This document shows positions 1 to 6,477 of a stretch of 6,486 nucleotides of DNA, one piece after another (the stretch's first letter is position 1; each line of letters begins with the position of its first letter). Where the stretch lies: positions 1 to 6,486 of the forward strand of contig CAMZJG010000061.1 of assembly GCA_947307505.1 (NCBI GenBank), read 5' to 3'. Under the pieces are notes generated by a model that worked only from the letters and a program-made list of their open reading frames with translations, did no database searches and was not told the origin of the DNA. This stretch comes from an uncultured Clostridia bacterium (GTDB lineage: Bacteria > Bacillota_A > Clostridia > Oscillospirales > Oscillospiraceae). Both the position numbers and the translations under genes were made by a program.

Positions 1-369
1 TCCCAGCTGTACGCCATGGTGGACGGGTACCGGGTGGAGGTGGAATACGTGCCTCTGGACCGGAAGGAATACCTGGCCATGAAGGCCTCCGGCGATACGA
101 TGCAGAGCACTTTCCTGGTAAAGGACGCCAACGGCCACCCGGTGGATGCGGGAATGGACGTGGTCCTCTTCCTGATCACGGATCATGCCGAGGATGCGCT
201 GATCCTTCCGGCCAATGCCGTGCACCGGGATACCGGCGGATTCTACGTTTACCGCGTGACTCCGGAAGGCCGTGAGCGGCTGACCGTTGCCCGGGGGATC
301 TTCACCGACGCCCTGGTCCAGATCACCCAGGGACTGGAGGAAGGAGAGCAGGTCTATGTTGGGAACTAA
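1..369 (+). CDS. HlyD/MacA-type periplasmic adaptor-like protein, C-terminal part (5' end outside window)
   Basis: The reading frame is open from base 1 to the TAA at 367-369, so 122 residues are visible and the start lies upstream. The sequence fits the beta-barrel plus membrane-proximal end of an RND/MacA-type adaptor. An 'AGMDVVLF' strand is followed by the hallmark 'ALILPANAVHRD', then 'FYVYRV', and a last strand pair ending 'VQITQGLEEGEQVYV', which matches the family's usual 'ItsGLkeGdkVv' ending. In this family the adaptor sits outside the cytoplasmic membrane and couples to an FtsX/MacB-type permease. The next gene starts inside its last codons (14-nt overlap), so the two are translated together. 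The lipoyl and coiled-coil parts, and any signal peptide or anchor, are out of view. The internal ATG at 16 is not a credible start because the frame and fold continue upstream of it. The role is inferred from family and context; the substrate is unknown. Confidence 0.8.
   Translation, partial: SQLYAMVDGYRVEVEYVPLDRKEYLAMKASGDTMQSTFLVKDANGHPVDAGMDVVLFLITDHAEDALILPANAVHRDTGGFYVYRVTPEGRERLTVARGIFTDALVQITQGLEEGEQVYVGN
341..346 (+). promoter_or_regulatory. Ribosome binding site that fixes the adaptor lipoprotein start
   Basis: AAGGAG lies inside the end of the upstream gene, 9 nt before the ATG at 356. It supports that ATG over the in-frame ATG at 287, whose product would carry 23 extra polar, Arg-rich residues in front of a complete lipoprotein signal peptide. 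Confidence 0.75.
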
Positions 370-1465
370 AGGAAAGGCTTTGCTCCTGTCTCTTGCCCTG
401 CTGCTTGCGGCGGGCTGCGCCGCCAAGCCGACGGAAACGGTGGATATGTCCACCCGCCTGGCGGACAGCGGGATCGCGGAGAAAAAGACGACCTATCAGA
501 CCGTTACGGTGGAGAAGCAGGACATGCTCCGTACCCTGAGCATGACCGGCGACGTGACATATCGCCTGGTGCGCCCGGTGCGCACCGGAAACAGCCAGCT
601 GATCCTGAAGGAGATCCTGGTGGAGCGAAACCAGAAGGTGAAGACCGGGGATCCGGTGGTCATCCTCCAGGGCATCGGCTCCGCTTCGGATATCCGCCAG
701 AGGGAACTGGAGATACAGGCGCAGCGGGCCAATCTGGAGGAACGCCTGGCCTGGTATGAGGAACAGATCGAAAATATCCGGGATCAGAGCGCTTATACCA
801 GGGTCCGGCGGGAGATCCGGGACAAGCAGGCGGAGAGCATGGAGATCGACCGGGACCTGTACGTTCTCCAGACCGAGGCCCGGCTGAAGACCCTGGAGAC
901 GACCCTGGAAGAGATGAAAGCGGCGGCGGGGGAGATCGTTCTCACCGCACCGGTGGACGGCTTCGTCCGCTCCGTGAACAGCCGGTATAAAGCCGGGGAA
1001 GTCATTCCCGCGGGCACGGAGCTCTGCTCCATCAACGGAGCGGATTCCATCCTGCTCATGGGCACCAGCGCCAGCGGCTGCTATGTGTTCGGCCGGGAGC
1101 TCAGCGTGACCGTGGGCCGGGGGGACAAGGCGAAGCATGTCACCGGAACGATCGTCTCCTCTCCCGAGGTGGTGCCCTACCGGTACCGGGGAAGCAACAT
1201 CTTCGTCCGGGTGGATCCCAGCGCGCTGACGGGGAAGAACACGCAGTCCGCCATGGAGGTCAGCTGCCTCATGCTGCGGGACGCCCTGGTGATCCCCAAA
1301 ACTGCCATCTCCAGCGAGGAAGGGGTCTACTACGTTACCATCCTGGAAGGGGATACCCCAAAGAAACGACCGGTCCTCCGCGGTCCTGCCACCGGGACCA
1401 TGGTCGTGATCCTCCAGGGTCTCAAAGAGGGCGACCAGGTCGTGGTCAGCTCTTACAACACCTGA
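356..1465 (+). CDS. HlyD/MacA-type adaptor lipoprotein
   Basis: This 369-residue adaptor probably links the FtsX permease to substrate outside the membrane. It starts with a lipoprotein signal peptide: K5 and K7, a Leu/Ala-rich core at 8-19, and lipobox A18-A19-G20-C21. It should therefore be anchored by lipid on Cys21 on the outer face of the cytoplasmic membrane. A first half-lipoyl (barrel-sandwich) motif follows at about 80-106 (KVKTGDPVVIL). A charged helical hairpin spans about 112-190 (coiled coil), and the second half-lipoyl motif is at about 194-227 (LTAPVDGFV, then KAGEVIPAGTELC). The beta-barrel is at about 230-308 and the membrane-proximal domain at about 309-369, with 'DALVIPKTAI' and 'VILQGLKEGDQVVV'. 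The coiled coil is short, as expected where no TolC-like channel must be reached. The gene overlaps the previous adaptor by 14 nt and is followed after 16 nt by the permease. The family call is firm. The substrate is unknown, and a role as an assembly or regulatory subunit is possible. Confidence 0.88.
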   Translation: MLGTKGKALLLSLALLLAAGCAAKPTETVDMSTRLADSGIAEKKTTYQTVTVEKQDMLRTLSMTGDVTYRLVRPVRTGNSQLILKEILVERNQKVKTGDPVVILQGIGSASDIRQRELEIQAQRANLEERLAWYEEQIENIRDQSAYTRVRREIRDKQAESMEIDRDLYVLQTEARLKTLETTLEEMKAAAGEIVLTAPVDGFVRSVNSRYKAGEVIPAGTELCSINGADSILLMGTSASGCYVFGRELSVTVGRGDKAKHVTGTIVSSPEVVPYRYRGSNIFVRVDPSALTGKNTQSAMEVSCLMLRDALVIPKTAISSEEGVYYVTILEGDTPKKRPVLRGPATGTMVVILQGLKEGDQVVVSSYNT

Positions 1466-1481
1466 GGGGAGGCGGAAGAGC

Positions 1482-4307
1482 ATGCTTCAATTCGTCTTAC
1501 GGAAAATGCTGAATAAAAAGTGGCTCATGGCCGCCCTGCTGGTAGGAAACATCCTGCTGGTGGCCATCGCCGCCGGAAACCCCATGTATACCGAGGCTGC
1601 GCTCCAGCGTATGCTCACCGGCACCCTGTCCAGCTACGTCACTCAGAACGGGCGGTACGCCACCACGGCATACCTGCTCAGCAGCGTTCCCGCCAACTCC
1701 CGGGAGGGGAGCAGCGCCATCGAGTATTATCAGCAGGAGCGGGACATGGTCTATGCCATGCCGGAGCGCCTGGGCCTTCGTCAGGAATGGATCGTGGAGA
1801 ACACCTTCATGGAGGCGGTGGAGATCAAGCCCACCCTTCCCCGATCCAACTTCTCCAGCAAGGAAGTCCGTCTGGGCTGCCTCACCGGGCTGCAGGAGCA
1901 CGCGAAGATCGTTTCCGGCCGCATGTATTCGGATGTGGTAGAGGACGGGATCATCGAAGTCGTGGTGAGCCAGAAGGCTCTCATCAAGCTGAACCTTCTG
2001 CTGAACGAGGTGCTGGAGCTTCCGAAGGTGACCGATGAGAACGGCGTGCCCTGGAAGATCCGGGTGGTGGGCATCTATGACGCCGCCGACGCGGAGGATC
2101 ACTACTGGTACAAGAGCCCTTCCACCTATGAGAGCCAGCTTATGATGTCTGAGCAGATCTATCGGGATCTGTTCGGCAGTATGGTCCGCCTGCCCTGCAA
2201 GTCCATGGGCCTGTGGTTCGTGGTGATGGATTACCACGACGTCACGGTGGATAACGCGGAGTTCCTGTATCAGGAGGCCCAGAAGGACGCCGCCCTCCAC
2301 AAGGAACGGAACAACGTCAGCTACAACGAGTATTACAGCGGCATCCTTGAGCAGTATCTGGTGGACGCTGCCCGGGTCCGGGTCACCCTGCGAATCCTGC
2401 AGATCCCCATCTACGCCCTTCTCGCCGCCTTTATCTTCATGGTCTCCGGGCAGATCCTGAGCATGGAGCAGAGCGAGATCAGCGTCATCAAAAGCCGCGG
2501 CGCCGGCAGACGTCAGATCCTGGGCATCTACCTGCTGCAGAGCGTTCTTGTGGCCGGCGTCAGCCTGGCGGTAGGCCTGCCCCTGAGCGCGGTCATCTGT
2601 CAGGTCCTGGGTTCGGCCAACGCCTTCCTCGAATTCGTGTCCCGAAAGGCGCTGCAGGTGCGGTATACCCGGGATGTATGGATCTATGGCTGCGGCGCTG
2701 CGCTGCTGAGCATGCTGGCCATGGTGCTGCCCTCCATCCGCTACGCCCGGCTGAGCATCGTGGCCCAGAAGCAGAAGAAGCGGAAGTCGGACAAGCCCTG
2801 GTTCCAGCGCTTCTATCTGGATTTCCTGCTGCTGGGCGTTTCCCTGTACGGCCTGTACACCTTTAACGGGCAGAAGGCCGCCCTGGCCCAGAAGGTCCTG
2901 GAAGGGGAGGGGCTGGATCCTCTCCTGTACCTGTCCTCTTCTCTCTTCGTGATCGGCGCGGGCCTGGTAGCCCTGCGCATCGTCCCGCTGATCGCCTGGC
3001 TGGTGTACACCATCGGCAAAAAGCGCTGGTCCCCCGCCATGTATTCCTCCTTCCTCCAGGTCATGCGTACCCGGAGCAGCCAGGGGTATATCATCGCCTT
3101 CCTGGTGATCACCCTGGCCATCGGCATCTTCAATGCCCAGACCGCCCGGACCATCAATGCCAACGAGGAGAACCGCATCGCCTATATGAACGGGGCGGAT
3201 ATTGTCCTGCAGGAGGCCTGGGAGGACAACCGGGATGAGGCGCAGAGTCCGGATGATCTCATCGGCTTCCAGCTCCGGTATACGGAGCCGGACTTCGGCA
3301 AATACAACGCCCTGGACGGGGCGGAGGTCATCACCAAGGTGATGTACGACGAGGGGGCGTACTGCAGCCTGAAGGAGGGGGCCCGCAGCGTGCCCTGCCT
3401 CCTCATGGGCATCAACGTAAAGGAATTCGGCGAATGTGTGGACTTCCAGACGGATCTGCTGCCGGTGCACTGGTATGAGTATCTGAACGCCATGGCGGTC
3501 AGCCCCCGGGCGGTGCTGGTCTCCACGAACCTCCAGGATTTCGGCTATGAGCTGGGGGACAGCATCTATTACCGCAGCGCGGAGGGGAACCGGTGCCACG
3601 GTATCATCTACGGCTTTGTGGATTACTGGCCGGGATACAATCCCAAGACAACCATCACCACCAGCGACGGCTCAACAGCGGAGATCAGCCATTTCCTGGT
3701 GGTGGCCCACCTGCGTTACATCCAGAACAACTGGGGGATCACCCCGTACCAGATCTGGATGAAGGCCAAGGACTCCACGGACTTCATCTATGACTTCGCG
3801 GCGGAGAGCGGCGTGAAGTTCACCACCTTCCGGGATTCCCGGGCTCAGCTCATCGAACTGAAGAACGACCCCATTTTCCAGGGGACCAACGGCATCCTCA
3901 CCCTGTGCTTCGTGGTGGTGCTGCTCCTGTGCGCGGTGGGCTTCCTGATCTACTGGATCCTGTCCATCCGGAGCCGGACCCTGCTCATGGGCATCTTCCG
4001 GGCCATGGGCATGACCCTGGGGGAGATCGTGGGCATGCTGGCGAACGAACAGGTTTTCATCTCCGGTGTCTCCATCGCCCTGGGCGTGGCTGTGGGCCTG
4101 ATCGCCTCCAAGCTCTATGTGCCCCTGGTGCAGCTGGCCTACGCCTCTACGGATACGGTCCTGCCCCTGCAGATCATTTCCGATAGCGGAGATATGGCCC
4201 GCCTGCTCTGCCTGGTAGCCGCCATGGTGATCCTGTGTATGGTGATCCTGGGCGTGCTGGTGAAGAAGATCAAGATCTCCCAGGCGCTGAAGCTGGGCGA
4301 GGATTAA
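1482..4307 (+). CDS. FtsX/MacB-type ABC transporter permease with two FtsX halves
   Basis: This 941-residue integral membrane protein is the membrane subunit of the ABC system. By eye there are about ten hydrophobic segments: 14-32, 308-327, 347-376, 399-417, 446-461, 484-510, 536-553, 803-827, 855-880 and 907-927. Two large hydrophilic loops (about 33-305 and 554-802) should face outside. Each half has the FtsX layout of one helix, a big external domain, then three helices; segments 5 and 6 bridge the halves. The cytoplasmic coupling motif appears twice, as 'EISVIKSRGAGRRQI' (332-346) and 'LLMGIFRAMGMTLGEIVGM' (834-852). The C-terminus (KKIKISQALKLGED) is typical of the family. The start at 1482 is preceded by GGGGAGG at 1466-1472, 9 nt away. 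The next gene begins 13 nt downstream. Proteins of this type do not usually form a pore; they move external domains and adaptors to extract or push lipids, lipoproteins, peptides or drugs. Which applies here cannot be told. Confidence 0.92.
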   Translation: MLQFVLRKMLNKKWLMAALLVGNILLVAIAAGNPMYTEAALQRMLTGTLSSYVTQNGRYATTAYLLSSVPANSREGSSAIEYYQQERDMVYAMPERLGLRQEWIVENTFMEAVEIKPTLPRSNFSSKEVRLGCLTGLQEHAKIVSGRMYSDVVEDGIIEVVVSQKALIKLNLLLNEVLELPKVTDENGVPWKIRVVGIYDAADAEDHYWYKSPSTYESQLMMSEQIYRDLFGSMVRLPCKSMGLWFVVMDYHDVTVDNAEFLYQEAQKDAALHKERNNVSYNEYYSGILEQYLVDAARVRVTLRILQIPIYALLAAFIFMVSGQILSMEQSEISVIKSRGAGRRQILGIYLLQSVLVAGVSLAVGLPLSAVICQVLGSANAFLEFVSRKALQVRYTRDVWIYGCGAALLSMLAMVLPSIRYARLSIVAQKQKKRKSDKPWFQRFYLDFLLLGVSLYGLYTFNGQKAALAQKVLEGEGLDPLLYLSSSLFVIGAGLVALRIVPLIAWLVYTIGKKRWSPAMYSSFLQVMRTRSSQGYIIAFLVITLAIGIFNAQTARTINANEENRIAYMNGADIVLQEAWEDNRDEAQSPDDLIGFQLRYTEPDFGKYNALDGAEVITKVMYDEGAYCSLKEGARSVPCLLMGINVKEFGECVDFQTDLLPVHWYEYLNAMAVSPRAVLVSTNLQDFGYELGDSIYYRSAEGNRCHGIIYGFVDYWPGYNPKTTITTSDGSTAEISHFLVVAHLRYIQNNWGITPYQIWMKAKDSTDFIYDFAAESGVKFTTFRDSRAQLIELKNDPIFQGTNGILTLCFVVVLLLCAVGFLIYWILSIRSRTLLMGIFRAMGMTLGEIVGMLANEQVFISGVSIALGVAVGLIASKLYVPLVQLAYASTDTVLPLQIISDSGDMARLLCLVAAMVILCMVILGVLVKKIKISQALKLGED

Positions 4308-4320
4308 GGGAGGCGAGAAC

Positions 4321-5007
4321 ATGGATACGGAATTGATCCTCACCGGTACCGGAATCAAGAAAGGCTACCCCGTCCCCGGCGGCGACCTGTTCTGGGCGCT
4401 GAAGGGCGTGGATATCGAAGTGCCCCGCAGCAAACTGACCATCCTGAAGGGACGCTCCGGCAGCGGCAAAACCACCCTGATGAACATCCTCAGCGGGCTG
4501 GACCAGGCCACCGAGGGAACGGTGGTGTTCGACGGCAAGACCATGGGTTCCCTGAGCGAAGCTGCCAGGACCAGCCTCAGACGGAAGGATATCGGCTTTG
4601 TGTTCCAGTCCGTCGCCCTGATCCCCATCATGACCGCGGCGGAAAACGTGGACTATGCCCTCCGTCTCGCGGGCTGGAAGGGAGACCGGAAGGAGCGGGT
4701 CCGGGAATGTCTGGAGCTGGTGGGCCTGGGGAAGCGTATGTCCCATTTGCCAAGCGAGATGTCCGGCGGCGAGCAGCAGCGCGTGGCCATCGCCCGGGCT
4801 ATCGCCCATAAGCCCAAGCTGGTGTTTGCGGACGAGCCCACGGGCGAATTGGATACCAACACCGCGCTGCAGGTGGTGAAGATCTTCAAGGAGCTGAACC
4901 AGAGTCAGGGCGTCACCATCGTCATGACCACCCATGACCGGGGCTTTATGGAGATCGGAGACAGGGTCTATTCCCTGGAGAACGGAGAGATCGTGGATGG
5001 AAACTGA
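4321..5007 (+). CDS. ABC transporter ATP-binding protein, MacB/LolD type (first of two)
   Basis: This 228-residue cytoplasmic ATPase powers the permease encoded just upstream. All ABC motifs are present: Walker A 'GRSGSGKTT' (44-52), Q-loop Gln96 in 'GFVFQ', signature 'MSGGEQQ' (147-153), Walker B with Asp171 and catalytic Glu172 ('[12 protein letters not shown]'), and H-loop His205 ('TTHD'). The 'GFVFQ' Q-loop and 'ADEPTGELD' are typical of the LolD/MacB/FtsE group, and the length is normal for a stand-alone member. GGGAGG at 4308-4313 sits 7 nt before the ATG. The last 11 nt overlap the second ATPase gene, implying coupled translation and near-equal output, as expected if the two form a heterodimer under the two FtsX halves. 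It appears catalytically intact. Substrate specificity is not visible in the ATPase. Confidence 0.93.
   Translation: MDTELILTGTGIKKGYPVPGGDLFWALKGVDIEVPRSKLTILKGRSGSGKTTLMNILSGLDQATEGTVVFDGKTMGSLSEAARTSLRRKDIGFVFQSVALIPIMTAAENVDYALRLAGWKGDRKERVRECLELVGLGKRMSHLPSEMSGGEQQRVAIARAIAHKPKLVFADEPTGELDTNTALQVVKIFKELNQSQGVTIVMTTHDRGFMEIGDRVYSLENGEIVDGN
4756..4794 (+). repeat. 39-nt exact direct repeat, copy 1 (ABC signature region, first ATPase)
   Basis: These 13 codons ([13 protein letters not shown]) are identical base for base to 5441-5479 in the second ATPase gene, in the same reading frame. The flanking sequence diverges at once on both sides. The protein motif is conserved for functional reasons, but every synonymous position is also the same. 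Confidence 0.9.
4984..4987 (+). promoter_or_regulatory. Ribosome binding site that fixes the second ATPase start
   Basis: GGAG lies inside the end of the first ATPase gene, 9 nt before the ATG at 4997. The upstream in-frame ATG at 4934 would add 21 residues read out of frame through the first ATPase. The ABC domain aligns naturally from 4997 (IIRCDNLVKIYKT). Confidence 0.7.
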
Positions 5008-5932
5008 AAACGATGTGATCATCCGGTGTGACAACCTGGTAAAGATCTATAAGACCGATGAGACCGAGGTCATGGCCCTCCAGGGGCTGGACTGCGTGGT
5101 GCGCCGGGGAGAACTCATGGCCATCATCGGCAACAGCGGCAGCGGCAAGAGCACCTTCCTGAACATGCTGGGCGGCCTGGACCGCCCCACCGCCGGGCGG
5201 CTGTATGTGGACGGCCTGGACCTGTTCCGCCTCAGCGATACGGAGCTGGTGAAGTACAAACGGGACGTGGTGGGCTTCGTGTGGCAGAACAATGCCCGGA
5301 ACCTGATCCCCTATCTTCCGGCCTGGCAGAATGTCCAGGTGCCCATGCTCTTTTCCAACAGCGAATCCGCCAAAAAACAGCGGGCCATGGAGCTGCTGGA
5401 ACTGGTAGGGCTGAGCCATAAGCGATTCAGCCGGCTGGAGGAGATGTCCGGCGGCGAGCAGCAGCGCGTGGCCATCGCCATCGCCCTGGCCAACAACCCC
5501 AAGCTCCTCCTGGCGGACGAACCCACGGGCTCCGTGGACCCCCAGACCGCGGCGTACATCTTCGATACCTTCAAGCGGCTGAACGAAACCCTTGGCATCA
5601 CCATCGTCATCGTCACCCATGACCTGAGCGTGGCGGAGAAGGTGAACCGGGTGGTCTCCATCCGGGACGGCAAGATCAGCTCCGAACGGGTGCTGAAAAC
5701 GGACTATGCCGGGAAAATGGCGGATATCGTCACCCTGGATACCTCCGGCCAGGCGCATTTCACCCGGCATGAGGAATTCGCCATTCTGGACCGGAACGGC
5801 CGGGTGCAGATCCCACCGGAGTACCTCCAGGAGATGGGGGTGGAGGGCAACCGCGTCCGTCTCTCCATGCGGGAAGGGGAAGTGATCATCTCCCCGCCGG
5901 AGGAAAAGACGGAGGAGAAGCCGGAAGAATAA
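4997..5932 (+). CDS. ABC transporter ATP-binding protein with C-terminal AbrB-like domain (second of two)
   Basis: This 311-residue protein has a LolD/MacB-type ATPase domain at about 7-230 and a further 80 residues. The ABC motifs are Walker A 'GNSGSGKST' (45-53), Q-loop Gln97 in 'GFVWQ', signature 'MSGGEQQ' (150-156), Walker B with Asp174 and Glu175 ('LLLADEPTGSVD'), and H-loop His208. All catalytic residues are present. After the signature the usual 'AIARAL' reads 'AIAIAL', so the conserved Arg is Ile162. A linker (231-258) leads to residues 259-301, which match the AbrB/SpoVT/MazE swapped-hairpin pattern, and then to a Glu/Lys-rich tail. Normal MacB-type ATPases of this group are about 220-250 residues, so the extension is extra. 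The gene overlaps the first ATPase by 11 nt and is the last in the operon. It is inferred to pair with the first ATPase. The extension could mediate dimerisation, contact another protein, or bind DNA. Confidence 0.92.
   Translation: METENDVIIRCDNLVKIYKTDETEVMALQGLDCVVRRGELMAIIGNSGSGKSTFLNMLGGLDRPTAGRLYVDGLDLFRLSDTELVKYKRDVVGFVWQNNARNLIPYLPAWQNVQVPMLFSNSESAKKQRAMELLELVGLSHKRFSRLEEMSGGEQQRVAIAIALANNPKLLLADEPTGSVDPQTAAYIFDTFKRLNETLGITIVIVTHDLSVAEKVNRVVSIRDGKISSERVLKTDYAGKMADIVTLDTSGQAHFTRHEEFAILDRNGRVQIPPEYLQEMGVEGNRVRLSMREGEVIISPPEEKTEEKPEE
5441..5479 (+). repeat. 39-nt exact direct repeat, copy 2 (ABC signature region, second ATPase)
   Basis: This is the second copy of the identical stretch at 4756-4794, 685 nt downstream and in frame, encoding the signature helix of the second ATPase. 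Such a repeat could promote gene conversion or in-frame recombination that would fuse the two ATPase genes. Confidence 0.9.
5771..5899 (+). other. AbrB/SpoVT/MazE-like swapped-hairpin domain encoded within the second ATPase gene
   Basis: Residues 259-301 contain 'ILDRNGRVQIPPEYLQEMG' followed by 'VRLSMREGEVIISPP'. This follows the family pattern of a strand with D-x-x-GR, then V/I-x-IP, a short helix, a G-hydrophobic turn and two closing strands ending in 'IIxxP'. In known AbrB-type proteins this fold forms an intertwined dimer that binds DNA. Here the two Arg that follow 'IPIEL' in Bacillus AbrB are replaced by Leu277 and Gln278, while the Arg of 'GR' (Arg269) is kept. The assignment rests on pattern recognition, not a profile search. 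Confidence 0.68.
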
Positions 5933-5934
5933 CC

Positions 5935-5984
5935 AAAAAACAGAAAAGCGCTGCCTGTGTCGGACACAGGCAGCGCAGTTTTTT
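5935..5984. terminator. Bidirectional Rho-independent terminator between convergent genes
   Basis: A near-perfect inverted repeat pairs 5948-5961 with 5963-5976 (14 bp with one central base; in practice about 12 bp with a 5-nt TCGGA loop). The stem is GC-rich (GCGCTGCCTGTG). On the + strand it is followed by AG and then six T (5979-5984), ending the ABC operon just after its stop at 5932. On the - strand the stem is followed by TTTTCTGTTTTTT (complement of 5935-5947), so it can also end the HEAT-repeat gene whose stop codon is at 5994-5996. Confidence 0.93.
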
Positions 5985-5993
5985 CAAGGGTTT

Positions 5994-6335
5994 TTATTTC
6001 TTGGATTCCCGGGTGAATTCACGCAGGGCGTCGATGGAGGCCTTGATCAGGTCGGCCAGCTCGGGATCGTTGCCGGGATTGCAGTGACGCAGAGCTTCCG
6101 TCTGGCTGTCGGGATCGTACCGCAGGGCGCCGAGGCCCTTGATGGCAGCGATCTTCGCCTCCCGCTCGGGACGGGCCAGAATGTCGATGAGGATGTTCCG
6201 GGCTTCTTCGCTGCGCCCGTAGCCGCAGGCTTCCGCCACGTCGATCACGTCCTGCAGATTCTTCTTGGTGCCGATCTTGGCGAGCTTCTTCCAGTTCTTT
6301 TCCTTTGCGAACTTGACGAATTTTTCGTTTGCCAT
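5994..6335 (-). CDS. Small HEAT-repeat-like protein, function unknown
   Basis: This 113-residue soluble protein has no signal peptide or membrane segment. The first 25 residues are Lys-rich (KFVKFAKEKNWKKLAK). Residues about 43-71 form a HEAT-like helix pair: 'EARNILIDILARPE' then 'EAKIAAIKGLGALRYD', with the family's typical '-EAxxAAIxxLGxL-' second helix. A further helix at about 90-107 (PELADLIKASIDALREF) suggests a second, incomplete repeat. HEAT repeats are protein-interaction scaffolds; no partner or enzyme activity can be read. The start at 6335 is chosen because AAAGGA lies 11 nt upstream. The in-frame ATG at 6347 overlaps that ribosome site, and the one at 6371 has no good site. The gene is convergent to the ABC operon and has its own promoter, so a functional link to the transporter is not implied. 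Confidence 0.8.
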   Translation of the reverse strand: MANEKFVKFAKEKNWKKLAKIGTKKNLQDVIDVAEACGYGRSEEARNILIDILARPEREAKIAAIKGLGALRYDPDSQTEALRHCNPGNDPELADLIKASIDALREFTRESKK

Positions 6336-6441
6336 GAACAGAGTCATCCTTTCTGAATATGTGTTCCGCATCCTTGCCCGCCGGAAAGGAGCCGCTCTGC
6401 ATCCCGGAGGCGGGTCGATGGGAAGATGATACGAATAAATA
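6336..6441 (-). other. Leader (5' UTR) of the HEAT-repeat gene
   Basis: About 105 nt lie between the expected transcription start (around 6442) and the start codon. The only structure I see is a 6-bp inverted repeat, CCCGCC at 6377-6382 with GGCGGG at 6409-6414, around a 26-nt interior. This is too weak to call a regulatory element. No known riboswitch or T-box pattern was recognised. Confidence 0.35.
6347..6352 (-). promoter_or_regulatory. Ribosome binding site of the HEAT-repeat gene
   Basis: AAAGGA on the - strand lies 11 nt before the ATG at 6335, slightly long spacing but the only good site nearby. Its last base is the A of the alternative ATG at 6347, which excludes that codon as a start served by this site. 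Confidence 0.6.
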
Positions 6442-6448
6442 CTTTGTT

Positions 6449-6477
6449 AGTTTAACGGCAACGACGCTTTTTGTCAA
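6449..6477 (-). promoter_or_regulatory. Housekeeping-sigma-type promoter of the HEAT-repeat gene
   Basis: On the - strand there is a perfect -35 TTGACA (6472-6477), a 17-nt spacer and a -10 TAAACT (6449-6454, 4 of 6 consensus matches including the key first TA and last T). The region around it is AT-rich compared with the rest of the window. Transcription would start near 6442 and run toward the HEAT-repeat gene. Confidence 0.8.

Noticed and set aside
287..355. Upstream in-frame ATG extending the adaptor lipoprotein by 23 residues
   Set aside because: The extension would put polar, Arg-rich sequence before an intact lipoprotein signal peptide. The ATG at 356 has a well-placed AAGGAG.
323..1483. 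386-codon open frame on the - strand opposite the adaptor lipoprotein
   Set aside because: It has low-complexity His/Arg/Pro/Gly composition and no recognisable fold, and it lies fully antisense to a convincing lipoprotein adaptor.
1497..3599. 700-codon open frame on the - strand opposite the permease gene
   Set aside because: It is rich in His, Gln, Gly and Asp without domain motifs, as expected for the reverse reading of a GC-rich gene. The + strand protein has clear FtsX motifs and a good ribosome site.
4934..4996. Upstream in-frame ATG extending the second ATPase by 21 residues
   Set aside because: The added residues are an out-of-frame reading of the first ATPase and do not resemble an ABC N-terminus. 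The ATG at 4997 has its own GGAG site.
6377..6414. Possible regulatory hairpin in the leader of the HEAT-repeat gene
   Set aside because: It has only six paired bases around a 26-nt interior and no T-run or known riboswitch pattern, so it is likely chance in GC-rich DNA.
6447..6457. GTTA-GTT-TAAC dyad overlapping the -10 element as a possible operator
   Set aside because: Four-base arms are too short to distinguish from chance, and no second copy was seen nearby.
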